NCBI RefSeq assembly: GCF_030253575.1
Contig: NC_080564.1
Location: 5,500,501 to 5,564,500, forward strand
From: Rhododendron vialii
Taxonomy: Eukaryota > Streptophyta > Magnoliopsida > Ericales > Ericaceae
Direction of reading: 5' to 3'
Length of the DNA stretch: 64,000 bases
Part shown: piece after piece, positions 11,166-21,215 of the stretch
Numbering within the stretch: the stretch's first letter is position 1
Layout of the letters: every line of letters begins with the position of its first letter
Program-made: the position numbers and the translations under genes
Notes under the pieces: generated by a model
Seen by the model: the letters and a program-made list of their open reading frames with translations, nothing else
The model's database searches: none
What the model was told of the DNA's origin: nothing

Positions 11166-11543
11166 GAGAATGATTTTGACACTCTCCAAATTGATAACCG
11201 CGCTTCTAAAGGGGGGGAATTGAGAGGGACTGTAGTGCACCCGCCCGCAATATAACGTGTAGTGCGGCCAATTCGACCGTTTATTTCGGCACGGACGACT
11301 TGGATTTAATCCGAACTCCTACAAATCCTAGCCGTTCATTGTTCAGATAAAAATCTGAGCCGTCTATTGCTGAGATGAACGGCCAGATTGGCTGCCGCAC
11401 TACATATGTAGTGCGGGAGGTGCACTACAGCACCCCCGGGTCCAAGGGGAGAGTGCCAAAATTAATCCCTATATGAAATTGATTTTGACACTCCCCTAGA
11501 GAATGTGGTTATCAATTTGGAGAGTGTCAAAATTAATTTCTTC
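11166..11543. mobile_element. MITE containing a second inverted-repeat element
   Basis: The outer inverted arms at 11166-11200 and about 11505-11540 share ttgacactctccaaattgat in opposite orientation. An inner pair (11229-11280 and 11385-11443) shares tgtagtgcac and tgtagtgcgg. Two foldback elements are therefore nested. Confidence 0.6.
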
Positions 11544-12307
11544 CTTCTTTTTTTAATTGGAGTATCTTACTCCTAGTCCTACCACGCACGGGAGAGGTGT
11601 GATGGAATAGAACAAACGTAAGCTGTGACGAAAAATGATTTTCCGGAATTTATCCAAAACAAATGAAAGTCTTTTTTTATTTTTTATCTGCAATGAAAGT
11701 CAACTACCAAGGGCAAAGCTACGTTTGCACTACCGTTAATAACAAAAATAATAATAAATAAACTACGTTTGCACTGACATAATACTCCAGTATCATGTTG
11801 ATGGAAAATTATTGGGTGCTACTGGGCATATTTCTGTTACTTATGCCCTAACACCTATCTCTATTTGCACAAAGTACATAGGCTCAGTTTAGATGGTGAA
11901 ATTCTCAATGATGAATAAGAATGTCATGCCATATCTCCACAATTCTTAATTTTGGAACATTGAACCCTGCTATTGGTACTGATCACCACCGTACCGATGG
12001 GGTATCGGCGAGCATGTGGGGCCACTTTGGGTCCCGCACGAATGATTCAAGTAGTTCACTAATTTAAAAAAAAAAAACGAGAGGATTTGTGAAAAAATCA
12101 GTTCAATTCAATATATGTAAGTGTTCAATCCAATCTCTTTAGCTTTTCGCATAACATGATTTGTATGTGATTCCTAACAACGTAATTTAACTAGGAATGT
12201 AATTTTGAAACTAAGTAAAAATCTTCTTTACCCCATGATATTCTTTGATTCGCGGCTCAACCCATAAGAAAATGAAATGTTGGTTCCACTAAATCTTAAA
12301 ATTAGTA

Positions 12308-12585
12308 CTCCCTCCGTTTATTTTTAAGTGTTCAATTTCGTAACTCCAATTTATTAAAAAGGCATCATCATTACACATTTAATACCAACTTTTACCTCTA
12401 CTATCATTTCTTACCTTTTATAGAGACATCACCACTACTTACTTACTAATTTTTAAAAATGGATTCTACTTTTAGAGACAAAATAGAATATTTACCAACT
12501 TTCATTCACTAATTTTACAAAATAAATACTTATTAAGAGACAGTCCAAAATAAAATACAGAATTCTAAAAAAAGACGGAGAAAGT
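12308..12585. mobile_element. Uninterrupted MITE of the same family as 10437-10946
   Basis: Left end ctccctccgtttatttttaa, right end aaaaaaagacggagaaagta. It serves as the reference for recognising the split copy at 10437-10946. Confidence 0.7.
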
Positions 12586-12907
12586 AATATTTTCTAAACA
12601 AGATTACCGAATTAATCTAAACAAAGGAATGCAAGTACTTCAGGTATTAATAAATTATTAGAAATTTGATTCCTGAAAGACCTTTTTCATTATTCACACA
12701 CTCCTCAAAATTTTGTCCGACCAAACATAACCATAAATCCCATTACGATGGAGTAAAGTATTGGGGCACTACAATGCCACCGAAGTACCCAATAATTTTT
12801 TCCTTACCTTGGTTCCCACCCAACCAAATACTACATACAGTATGCTAACTAAAATACGAGTACTATGAATCCCCATAAGCTAAACTCTTTTTACTCCATT
12901 CTCTCTC

Positions 12908-12966
12908 TAAAAGCAAACACTTCTCTCTCTCTCAAAGCAAACACTTCTCTCTCTCTCAAAGCAAAC

Positions 12967-13009
<43 letters not shown>

Positions 13010-13010
13010 C
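12908..13010. repeat. 25-bp tandem repeat and CT microsatellite in a 5' leader
   Basis: The unit aaagcaaacacttctctctc occurs three times and then runs into a (CT)n tract that ends a few bases before the start codon at 13023. It is very probably transcribed as 5' UTR of the adjacent DUF1645 gene. Confidence 0.7.
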
Positions 13011-13022
13011 CCTAACGTAGAA

Positions 13023-13766
13023 ATGGAAGAAGCAGGCGTATCTTTCTCCCCAAGTTTCAACTTCTACTCTTCCAATGGATTTGCCGAAAAACCCACCGAA
13101 GTGCCCGACGGGATGAATCCGTCGGAAACCTGGACCGACGTCGATGATGATTTCGAATTCGCTTGGTTAAGTAGCGATTATGATGTCACCGCCGACGAGA
13201 TCTTCAGAGAGGGACAAATTCGTCAGATTTTCCCCATTTTCAACCGCGATCTCCTAACGCGTAACGATATTCGGGACCAAACCGATGGTGTAAAGCCGAC
13301 CGAATTGACTCTGAGACTTCTGTTGGAGAAATCGGTCGTTGATGATGAATTAGACAGTGTACCGGCGGGAACGTACTGTGTATGGAGGCCAAAAGTAGTC
13401 GAAAAATCGCCGAGTAGATGCAAGAAGAGCAATTCGACAGGAACGACGGCATCAAAGCAGTGGAAGCTTCGCGATTTGTTGCACCGTCGGAGCAACAGCG
13501 AAGGCGGCAAGGAGGACTCGTTCGTGTTCCTCACCCCGAAGCACGGAGAGCAGAAGGCCGAGATACAGGGGACGGTCGAGGCTCAGAAGAAGGCGGAAAA
13601 AGTGAAGGCGAAGACAGTGTCGGCTCACGAAGCGTTTTACGTACGGAATCGAGCGTGGAAGCAGGGAGAGAAGAGGAAGTCGTATCTTCCGTACAGGCGA
13701 GACCTCGTAGGGTTCGGGTTCTTCGCTAACGTCAACGCGTATGGGAAGGCCTTCCCTCCTTTCTGA
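13023..13766 (+). CDS. DUF1645 family protein, copy 1 (intact)
   Basis: Single-exon gene, 247 residues. It has the blocks I know for plant DUF1645 proteins: an acidic DDDFEFAWL segment (residues about 41-49), [20 protein letters not shown] (57-76), a central [10 protein letters not shown], a basic CKKSNSTG...[17 protein letters not shown] stretch, and the C-terminal [13 protein letters not shown]...[19 protein letters not shown]-like end. Biochemical function is unknown. Rice and other members have been linked to stress tolerance and grain size, which is family knowledge and not visible here. There is no signal peptide or membrane segment, and the basic middle suggests a nuclear or cytosolic protein. 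The start was chosen because [16 protein letters not shown] matches the starts of the two paralogues. Confidence 0.85.
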   Translation: MEEAGVSFSPSFNFYSSNGFAEKPTEVPDGMNPSETWTDVDDDFEFAWLSSDYDVTADEIFREGQIRQIFPIFNRDLLTRNDIRDQTDGVKPTELTLRLLLEKSVVDDELDSVPAGTYCVWRPKVVEKSPSRCKKSNSTGTTASKQWKLRDLLHRRSNSEGGKEDSFVFLTPKHGEQKAEIQGTVEAQKKAEKVKAKTVSAHEAFYVRNRAWKQGEKRKSYLPYRRDLVGFGFFANVNAYGKAFPPF

Positions 13767-13925
13767 AAAGAACCCTACGAGGTCTTGCCCTCTACGGAAG
13801 ATCAAATTTTTTTCACACTCTGTTTCTTTCTTTGGCTACGGAGTCTATTTGTGCATAATCTCATGAACGCAGTTTTGCACTTTTGCTCCATTTGGTTTAA
13901 TCCTTCGATCTTCTACTCAGCAGGG

Positions 13926-13990
13926 CTAGTGTTGCTTCTTAGGATATGTAGATAAGGCTAGCAACACTAAAGCACAACATGTAATCTCAT
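13926..13990 (+). promoter_or_regulatory. Conserved 3'-UTR block with stem-loop, copy 1
   Basis: About 160 bp past the stop codon. tagtgttgct (13927-13936) and agcaacacta (13960-13969) are perfect complements around a 23-nt loop containing taggatatgtagat. Nearly the same block follows copies 2 and 3, and gtaatctcatttga comes just after it. Its role (RNA stability, poly-A site definition or none) is unknown. Confidence 0.55.
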
Positions 13991-13999
13991 TTGACATCT

Positions 14000-15484
14000 A
14001 TTATAGAGTTTCAAAGACTGTACGTATGCTTTTGATCACGAGATGTCGCCGCGGCTACTCTGTCAGTGACTTCGTCCCGTATTGCTTGCTTGTTATGGGG
14101 GAATTCAACCTTTTTAAGGGGTCGTTGAAGTCAATATCAACTAGTACTCCCTGCGTTGTTTGCTGCTTCGTTTTGAGTTGTTCTACGCCGGAACCTTTTT
14201 ATGGGGAGCCTATTGTCAGTATTATGTGCAGTATGCGTGTTGTGCACGATTTGAGCCATCGAACCATTCATTTGATGGCTCGGATCTCATCTGTATAGAA
14301 AGAAGAGAAATGTTTGTTTGTTGGTATGTGCGAGCTCTAAATGGCAATAGTAAATTAGTTGTACCTTGGCCTCCTCATATGCATAGGAAGAAAGAGAAAT
14401 GCGATGATCTTCTCCAGTAGTACTTCCCACTGTCTTGTTCGGTCCATTTGTGGTCCTTTGTGACATTGCATACCACCTACCTATCTCTGTTGGTAAATAA
14501 GACTAAAGATGACTTTCTTTTATGATTGAATAATTGATTTTCCATTGATTTGAACTCTAACTTCCTTTGATTCAAACCGATGAAGCCATTCAAAGTTATT
14601 AGTCATAATGAATTCATTGGCAGTCAAATTCACTTATGAGATTCATCATAATGAATTCATTAATTGGCAGTCAAATTCACTTATGAGATTGGTCATAATG
14701 AATTCTAATGCCGTCTATAACCTAGACCTCCCAAAATCTCGTTCTTTAACATTCTTCTCATGTTAGCTTAGTAACCAAACTCTCGATGACGAGAAGGTAT
14801 AAAAATCTCAATTTTATTTTTATTATTTCTTTTAGTATCATATTCCTACCAAGCATACGAGGAGAAATTATTCAAAGCCTCTATGGTAAGGTTAAACACG
14901 AATCTAGACCACACGTTAATGTGAAGTCTACACACTTGGGGGTTGATCCCACATCAATATGTGATCCAGATTTGTGCTCAATTTTGCCCCAGGGGCATTG
15001 AATATGTTCTCACATAATAGAGGTGTGATGCCATGATGGAAACAAGTGAAAATACGTACGTGACTGCGTAGAGCAAGTACACTAGTGGTTTGCATTTATG
15101 TATCGTGTTGATTAAAAATTTATTTGGTGTCGGTGCCCAAAAATATTTCTCTACCACGCATTCTTGTGGAGCTTGAAACAAAGTGCATGGACCTTAAAAA
15201 TGTTAGGACACACATGGGAGTAGCACAAGAAGACCCAATATTTCTCATCAAAAGTAATTGTTCATTGGTCTATCCAATTTTCTTCCTCATCATACAATTA
15301 TGTTAGGTCCATGCAATTTTTCCAGAGCTCATGTTGATGAGTATTTATTGGGTGATCTTGTGGCACTACCACGTTATACTGCAATGTCTTTCGGCGCCAC
15401 ACCTTTCTTTGGCATTGGAGGACTCTGCAGTCCCAAGGGACGGCAGTGCGTGCTAAGTCCACAAATGGCACTGTACGTTTAGTG
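14000..15484. other. Intergenic, with a segment related to 9790-10440
   Basis: 14523-14806 shares ordered similarity with 9790-10440 (aaattcacttatgagatt, cccaaaatctc, cgatgacgagaaggtataaaa), indicating an old local duplication. A tandem duplication of about 45 bp (tcataatgaattcatt... cacttatgag) occupies 14602-14693. No coding gene was recognised. Confidence 0.5.
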
Positions 15485-15709
15485 CTTTGAGGGGTTCCAT
15501 CCTTGAGCTTTCTAAATCCCCGCTTGGCAATGGAATTAGATTAAGCTAATTTTTTACAGAAACTTAAAAAAAACATTTTGAGAATAATGAGCGATTTGAA
15601 TCAATTTCGTGAGATTCAAAATGCGCCCTCCAAAAATATAAAAACATTAATATGATTCCTTTGCAAAAGGGGATTTAGGAAGCTCAAGGAGGGAGGGAGC
15701 CCCTCAAAG
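15485..15709. mobile_element. MITE with ctttgaggggt ends
   Basis: Left end ctttgaggggttccatcctt and right end cccctcaaag are inverted, and the inner parts (ttgagctttctaaatcccc and ggggatttaggaagctcaa) continue the match for about 38 bp. The target duplication is unclear. Confidence 0.65.
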
Positions 15710-15865
15710 CCGTTCTTTTGGATGGCAAAATTAAGTTTTCCAGATTGATGGTGTAATCAATGACACAACAGAACAAGAGAGGCCTCCCCCTTTTTTCCTT
15801 TCCAAACTCCCTCTCTTGCAAAATGCTTCACTGTCTTAAAAGCACCGTCACAAATCTGTCCTCAC

Positions 15866-16073
15866 CACTCATTTTTTACGTGAAAAAATATTATTCAGCG
15901 TCCTTAAATCATGTATTGTACGTCACAAGCTTCTGCTTCACCGCACATTTACGTGAAATAAAAATTATTTAATGCTAACGCCGTTGAAGCACTACCACAA
16001 ACTTGTGCGTTACTGCACGTTTACGTGACATAAAAAAAATTATTCTAACGCCGTTGAAGCACCGCCACAAGCC
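15866..16073. repeat. Degenerate tandem repeat (period about 75 bp) upstream of DUF1645 copy 2
   Basis: Two good units and one poor unit, each with tttacgtgaaat or tttacgtgacat and later taacgccgttgaagcac. The array ends about 95 bp before the TATA box of the next gene and repeats tacgtga words. Confidence 0.55.
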
Positions 16074-16168
16074 TAACCAACCACTACTAACTTAGGCCTA
16101 TTTTGGCCTTATACTACATCTCTCTTGCTTTCTTCCCCAACCAAATATACCACAACCCTTAGTGCTTA

Positions 16169-16176
16169 CTATAAAT
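16169..16176 (+). promoter_or_regulatory. TATA box of DUF1645 copy 2
   Basis: ctataaat, 71 bp before the start codon, with a CT-rich leader after it. The spacing fits a plant core promoter. Confidence 0.6.
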
Positions 16177-16246
16177 CTCTATATGCTTCTCATCTCCTCC
16201 CTCTGGTCCACTCTCTTTCACACTCTCTCGGACTCGAAACACTAAA

Positions 16247-17002
16247 ATGGAAGAAGAAGCCGTATCTTTCAACTTCTACGACTCTTCCCATCATGGATTT
16301 GCAGAAAAAAACGCTCAAGTCACCGACGAGGGGAATCCATTGGAAACGCCGACCGGCATGGACGACGATTTCGAATTCACTCACATGAGTAGCGATTACG
16401 ACGCCACCGCCGGCGAGATCTTCCGCGAGGGCCAAATCCGTCCGGTTTTCCCCGTTTTCAACCGCGATCTTCTAACGCGTAACGACTTGGACCGAAGCGA
16501 TCGTGGTAAGAAGCTTACCGAGCTACTGACTCTGAGACTTGCGTTGGAGAAATCCTTCCGCTTCGCCTATGAGAGGGACGACGAAGAACGCGGTCCTCCA
16601 TCGTCGCCGTTGTCGGAATCAGAGGCCGACGATTCCTGCTGCGTATGGAGGCCGGAAGCAGCCGAGAAATCACCGCGTAGGTACAAGAAGAGCGATTCGG
16701 CTGGAGCGTTGGCGTCGAAGCAGTGGAAGCTTAGCGATTTCTTACACCGTCGGAGCAGCAGCGAAGGCATGGAGGACTCGTTCGCGTTCTTTACGCCAAC
16801 GTATGGAGAGCAGCGAGAGGGTGAGATGCAGGCGACAGTTGAGTCGACTCAGAAGGCGGGAAAAACAAACGCGAAGAAGAAGAAGAAGGTGTCGGTGGCG
16901 TCGGCCCACGAAGTGTTTTGCGTACGGAAGCTTCAAGGAGAGAAGAGGAAGTCGTTTCTTCCGTACAGGCAAGACCTCGTTGGGTTCTTCGCTCCTTTCT
17001 GA
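16247..17002 (+). CDS. DUF1645 family protein, copy 2 (intact)
   Basis: Single exon, 251 residues. The N-terminal blocks DDDFEFTHMSSDYDATAGEI and FREGQIRPVFPVFNRDLL, the central DSCCVWRPE, the basic KQWKLSDFLHRRSSSEG, and the C-terminal SAHEVFCVRK and KRKSFLPYRQDLVGFFAPF match copy 1. It differs by an acidic/proline insertion near residue 105-125 and by a shorter C-terminus that lacks the asparagine-rich tail ([13 protein letters not shown]) of copy 1. The function is unknown. The gene lies head to tail with copies 1 and 3 at about 3-kb spacing, which indicates tandem duplication. It has its own TATA box. Confidence 0.85.
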   Translation: MEEEAVSFNFYDSSHHGFAEKNAQVTDEGNPLETPTGMDDDFEFTHMSSDYDATAGEIFREGQIRPVFPVFNRDLLTRNDLDRSDRGKKLTELLTLRLALEKSFRFAYERDDEERGPPSSPLSESEADDSCCVWRPEAAEKSPRRYKKSDSAGALASKQWKLSDFLHRRSSSEGMEDSFAFFTPTYGEQREGEMQATVESTQKAGKTNAKKKKKVSVASAHEVFCVRKLQGEKRKSFLPYRQDLVGFFAPF

Positions 17003-17228
17003 AGAGAAGAAAACCTCCATTTTTTTACTCTATTACGTAAGATTTCGTGAAAGCAGTTTTGGTCTGTTTCAATTCTTCCTTTTGTTGTGTTTTTTCCTTT
17101 CCAATGTTGAAAGAGTGTTTGCGAGGATAGTTTAGGTAACTTAGGCATGTAATCTTCCCTGTTTTTTTTGTTTAGCTTTCAGGGTTTTTTTGTGTGTGTG
17201 TAAAGTTTTAGCTTTCAGTTTCTCAACA

Positions 17229-17300
17229 GTTGTTGCTTGTTAGGATATGAATTGTGTAGATGAGGCTAGCAACACCAACAAGAACTTGTATTCTCATTTT
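17229..17300 (+). promoter_or_regulatory. Conserved 3'-UTR block, copy 2
   Basis: tgttgct (17231-17237) and agcaaca (17268-17274) can pair (7 bp) around taggatatgaattgtgtaga. It matches the block after copy 1, while the sequence between the stop codon and the block is less alike. ttctcattttgag follows, as after copies 1 and 3. Confidence 0.5.
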
Positions 17301-17370
17301 GAGCCAGTATTTTTTGCAACGGGGGCGAGTTATATTTTTGGAGAGGGGGTACTATATATTTTGATAATAC

Positions 17371-17613
17371 TACTCCCTCCGTTCCATAATGTTTGACATT
17401 TTCAAGAATACGTGCCATTTTTAAATTGTATATATCTTTCAATCCATAATGTTTTAGACGATTTTTTGAACTTTGTTTAATAGAACAAATTAAACTCTAT
17501 CAAACAAGATTCATATTGCTTATAAAAAAAATTATGGATTAAAAGATATAGTTAATTTTTTCATAAGGCTGGAACAGTGAAAGTGCCAAACATTATGGGA
17601 CGGAGGGAATAGT
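17371..17613. mobile_element. Stowaway-like MITE
   Basis: Starts ctccctccgttccataatgt and ends cattatgggacggaggga, a clear inverted pair of about 20 bp flanked by TA. Length about 240 bp. Confidence 0.8.
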
Positions 17614-17732
17614 ATTTTTTAGAATCATAAGGGGGTCGACCGCCTCTACTAGCCTCCTGCCTCCATAATGATAATTACTATTCAAAGAGAGTATGCTTTT
17701 GATCACAAGTCGTCAATCACCGCGGTTAATTA

Positions 17733-17973
17733 ATACTCCCTCCCCAGCTCCAAAATAGTTTGACCAGTTTGCAAAACAAAAACTTAAATTTAATACATTT
17801 TTATCGGAAAAAAAAAATCGAAGTTTTTGCCACTAGTTACTAAAACTTCAATGAGTTCTTTCACTTTATCAAAAGAATCTGATTTTTTTTGGTAAAAATT
17901 TATTTGTTTTAGAGTTTTCGGCTTCGCGTTCGCGGACTGAACAATTTTATTTTTTTGGGAAGGATGGAGTAAT
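17733..17973. mobile_element. MITE-like element with ctccctcc/ggatggag ends
   Basis: Left end actccctccccagctccaaa, right end ttttgggaaggatggagta. The inverted ends are less perfect than in the neighbouring MITE, so this is an older copy or a different subfamily. Confidence 0.5.
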
Positions 17974-18925
17974 AGGATAATTTAAGATGCTCTGTGTTGG
18001 CTATTGGTGGGGTTTTCCGTTACCAAATCACGATCAAACCTAATTGCTGACAATTAGACCCTTTTCAGTTGACAGTTTAACATAATATCTACGAGGGAAA
18101 CTACTCGAGCATTTTACGGGCCGGTCCAATTTATTTATCGTTATTCTCTCCAACTCCCGCCCAATTTCTTAAATATACATTTAAGGATTCAACATACTTT
18201 TATACCAATAATACCCCTTAATCCTCCTCGGCTTCTCCTCATACCACCACTGTACCTCCCCCTCACCTTATTTTGGTTTAAGGTTCGACAGAACCCTCAC
18301 TTCGGCATCCTCCAACCTTTGACGAGTGTTGATGACTTCTGGCGATCCACTAGTGCTATTTCAAAGTGCCCTGATCTGCTATCTCTCGATATTAATCGTA
18401 CCTTTGTTGGACTACACTCAACTATTCTATTAGTCGCTCCCTTGTGGCAAATGAATAAAGGACGTCTGTGTATCATGCAAAAAATATTAGTGAGCTAATT
18501 GTTTTATTAGTTGATTGACTTGACTGAAATAAAACAATAAAAAAAAAAACGAAACAAATAAACAATAAGAAGGTAGAATACTAGCTTGGTCTTCTTTTTC
18601 TGACCATGTATGCTATGAGTACTTTTTAATGGTAAAATTTCGACGTGTGTACTTATATATATACACATATTGACTGCGTGAATCAATGGCACACAACTGG
18701 GTGGAAGTATTTTATGAAATGGTGTACATCACATAGCATGTTGACGTGATGTCACCGATTTATTCATGTTCTGCCTGCGTTGACAGTCCTGACTGGTTGG
18801 CCGCATCGGTCCCTCCTTCGGACACAATCAACGGGTCATGAAAGAATCGGTCCTTGGCAAAGTCATTTCTCACCCTTGTTTTCGTTTCCAAACCCCAATT
18901 TTCTTTCCCAAACCTAATAGCAGTA
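17974..18925. other. Intergenic, no gene recognised
   Basis: Mixed AT-rich sequence with short unmatched frames. The last 200 bp probably hold the promoter of DUF1645 copy 3. Confidence 0.4.
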
Positions 18926-18933
18926 GTATAAAT
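18926..18933 (+). promoter_or_regulatory. TATA box of DUF1645 copy 3
   Basis: gtataaat, 180 bp before the start codon. The extra distance compared with copy 2 is explained by a SINE piece inside the leader. Confidence 0.5.
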
Positions 18934-18984
18934 CCTGGTACGCACACTCCTCCCTCCACATCTCTCTCTCAAAACATTGCACAT

Positions 18985-19045
18985 ATAACCCTTTTTTTAT
19001 AACTCAAGTGTTCGAATCATCTTAAGCATACCTCGATTGGCTTTG
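18985..19045 (-). mobile_element. SINE 3' fragment in the leader of DUF1645 copy 3
   Basis: tttttttataactcaagtgt followed by tcgaatcatctta and acctcgattgg is the tail end of the SINE family seen at 31517-31695 (minus) and 55955-56145 (plus), here in minus orientation with the poly-A as a T run. Confidence 0.55.
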
Positions 19046-19113
19046 AAGGCTAATTCCACCGTGTACTTACAAATACCTCCCTTTCTCTTTCTCTCTCTCT
19101 CCAAACGCAAAAG

Positions 19114-19770
19114 ATGGAAGAAATGCCCGACAGTGAAGGGGTATCTTTCTGTCTCAGCTTCAAATTCTACTCTTCCGGTAGATGTGAAGAAACAGCTGCC
19201 AAATTCACTGAGGAGAAAAAGCCACTGGAAACCTTGACCGACACTGAGGACGATATTGATTTCACTTTCGTACTCGGCGATTCGGACCTCATCGCTGACG
19301 AGACCTCCGGTGAGGGGCAAATTCGTCAACTTTTCCCCATTTTCAACCCCGATCTTCCAGTACGCAACGGCCTGGACCAAAGTGATGGTAAGAAGCCGAC
19401 TGGATTGACTCTGAGACTTCCGTTGCAGAAATTGTTCGCCGATGAATTGGAAAGTGTACCTGCGGGGGAGTACAGTGTATGGAGGCCGAAAGCAGTCGAT
19501 TCTTCGAGTAGATACAAGAAGTGTGGTTCGACTGGATCGGCGTTGAAGCGGTGGAAGCTTCGCGATTTGTTGTTACTTCGACGTCGAAGCAACAGCGAAG
19601 GCAAGGAGGGCTCGTCCGTGTTCATGACTCCGAAGAACAGAGAGCTAAAGGCAGAGAAACAGGGGAGACTTGAGACTACGAAGGCGGGAAAAGAAAAGGC
19701 GAAGGAGAAGGTGTATCGCTGCCGGCTCACGAAGTGTTTTACAAACGGAATCCAGCATGTATGGCCGTAA
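19114..19770 (+). pseudogene. DUF1645 copy 3, 3' end lost to an insertion
   Basis: The open frame (218 codons) matches copies 1 and 2 through the N-terminal acidic block, DETSGEGQIRQLFPIFNPDL, AGEYSVWRPK and KRWKLRDLL. Near 19705 the frame shifts: the bases that should encode AHEVFYKRNPA (gctcacgaagtgttttacaa) are out of frame. After about 19765 the sequence no longer resembles DUF1645, so the KRKSYLPYR...DLVGFF end is missing. The usual 3'-UTR resumes near 20150. The N-terminal two thirds are well kept, so a truncated protein could still be made. I treat it as a recent pseudogene. Confidence 0.7.
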
Positions 19771-20150
19771 ACGAGTCGAGTTGTGCCGTGTTCAAGTTTG
19801 TTTATTAAATTTTTTGACAAGCTCGAGCTCGAACATATGAGCCAATTAAGCGTGAGCCGAGCCAATCGAAACTTGACTCGACCTCGTTCAAGCTTGTTCA
19901 CGAGCCTTTAACAAACCAACAAACATATTTTTATACTTGCATAGTAGAGAAAACTTTGATTGTGCATGTGCCTTCATCGATATGGGTTACAAGAAAAAGT
20001 TGAGAAATATATAGTGATACAATTTACTATAGTTTTTGAGTATTGCAAAACAACACATCACTTTTGAATCAATAAAAATTAAAGTAATGTAATCTCCTTT
20101 CGTTTAAAAAAAAAGAAAAAAGAGAGCCTTATAGAGCCGAGTCGAGCCGA
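19766..20150. mobile_element. Insertion rich in cgagctcgag/gccgagtcgag words
   Basis: Bounded by aaacgagtcgagttg at the left and tagagccgagtcgagccgag at the right, with an internal aagctcgagctcgaaca and gaacttgactcgacctcg-like stretch. It lies exactly where copy 3 leaves the DUF1645 alignment and before its 3'-UTR returns. Probably a non-autonomous DNA element. The superfamily and target duplication are not clear. Confidence 0.55.
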
Positions 20151-20218
20151 GTGTTTTGTGAGGATAGTTAAGCAACTTATGTTGTACTAATTTTTTTCCC
20201 TTTTAATTTCCCAATAGG

Positions 20219-20290
20219 GCTAGTGTTGCTTGTTAGGACATGTAGATAGGGATAGCAACCCCAAACAGAACCTGTAATCTCATTTTGATA
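20219..20290 (+). promoter_or_regulatory. Conserved 3'-UTR block, copy 3
   Basis: ctagtgttgcttgttaggac and gtagatagggatagcaac match the blocks after copies 1 and 2, followed by tgtaatctcattttga. Complementarity of the arms is weaker (6 bp), consistent with decay after the coding region was broken. Confidence 0.5.
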
Positions 20291-20535
20291 TCTATTGGTA
20301 TTCGTTTCCGAAACTATTTTGATGTACATTGATTCCATACGGTAGATGTGGGGCTTGTACACTGGACGATTTCGGACACATAAGATGTGTCTGGATATTT
20401 GCACTTTGATTTTTGTTGGTAGCATTTTTTGAGTTTAACATCTACGACGGAAAGCTGAAAGGAATTTTCCCCACCTGCAGATAAATAAAATGGAGGGAGC
20501 AACTCATCTCAAGACTCCAATCCCACCATACACTC

Positions 20536-20775
20536 AGGCCCGTTCCATAAACTTTTTTAAAAAATAAGCAGCTTATTTCACATTTTTAAATTCAAAAATA
20601 ATGTAAATGAAAAATATTTTTTAAATTTTTTTTGCACCGTATAAAAGATCTTAATGAGATCCATTAAACAAGATCTATATTGGTAGAAAAATTATTTGCG
20701 TAAACACATTATTTTTGAGCTTGAAATTGCCTTCTTAAAAAATAAATATTTAAATCGAGCTGCGGAACGAAGCCT
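20536..20775. mobile_element. MITE with aggcccgttcc ends
   Basis: Left aggcccgttccataaac and right gcggaacgaagcct are inverted, with a centre (agatctatattggtagaaaa, attatttgcgtaaacaca) shared with the element at 44667-44933. Probably hAT-like. The target duplication is not certain. Confidence 0.65.
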
Positions 20776-20977
20776 CAAAACTCTCCTTTGTGGGCTTCGC
20801 AAGGCCCATGGTGGTGATCCAAGTTGTTTATCTCGTAGAACTCGCTGAGAAAATACACATATACTCCACTATAGAAGTAGTTTGATGTGACATCGACGGA
20901 TAAACTAACTAATCGTTTCTTGTTTCACAAATTGGAGATTTAGTTTGAAATCGTTATTAATTACAGTCCATCTTAAG

Positions 20978-21215
20978 TACTCTCTCCGTCCCAAAATGGA
21001 TGACAATTTTTGAAACTCGTGTCATTTTTCATCGCTTATATCTTTCAATCTATAATATTTTTCATGAATTTGAAAACTTTGTATAATAGAACTAATCAAG
21101 AACTATCAAACAAGATTCATATTGCATATATTTTGAGATCCATATTGAAAGATATAAGTAATTGAAATCGGCACAGATATCAAAAATTGACATCTAATTT
21201 GGGACAGAGGGAGTA
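20978..21215. mobile_element. Stowaway-like MITE
   Basis: Starts tactctctccgtcccaaaat and ends aatttgggacagagggagta. The interior shares atttttcatcgcttatatct and caaacaagattcatattgc with the MITEs at 9512 and 17371. Confidence 0.8.

Noticed and set aside
16539-17135. Arg-rich 198-codon frame overlapping DUF1645 copy 2
   Set aside because: Out-of-frame shadow of the real gene; its RRR runs come from the AAG/GAG-rich coding strand.
18280-18480. LINE-like 3' end ending in aaaaaatatt
   Set aside because: No poly-A tail, target duplication or coding similarity.
19326-19901. Minus-strand 191-codon frame opposite DUF1645 copy 3
   Set aside because: Antisense shadow of the coding region; no known family.
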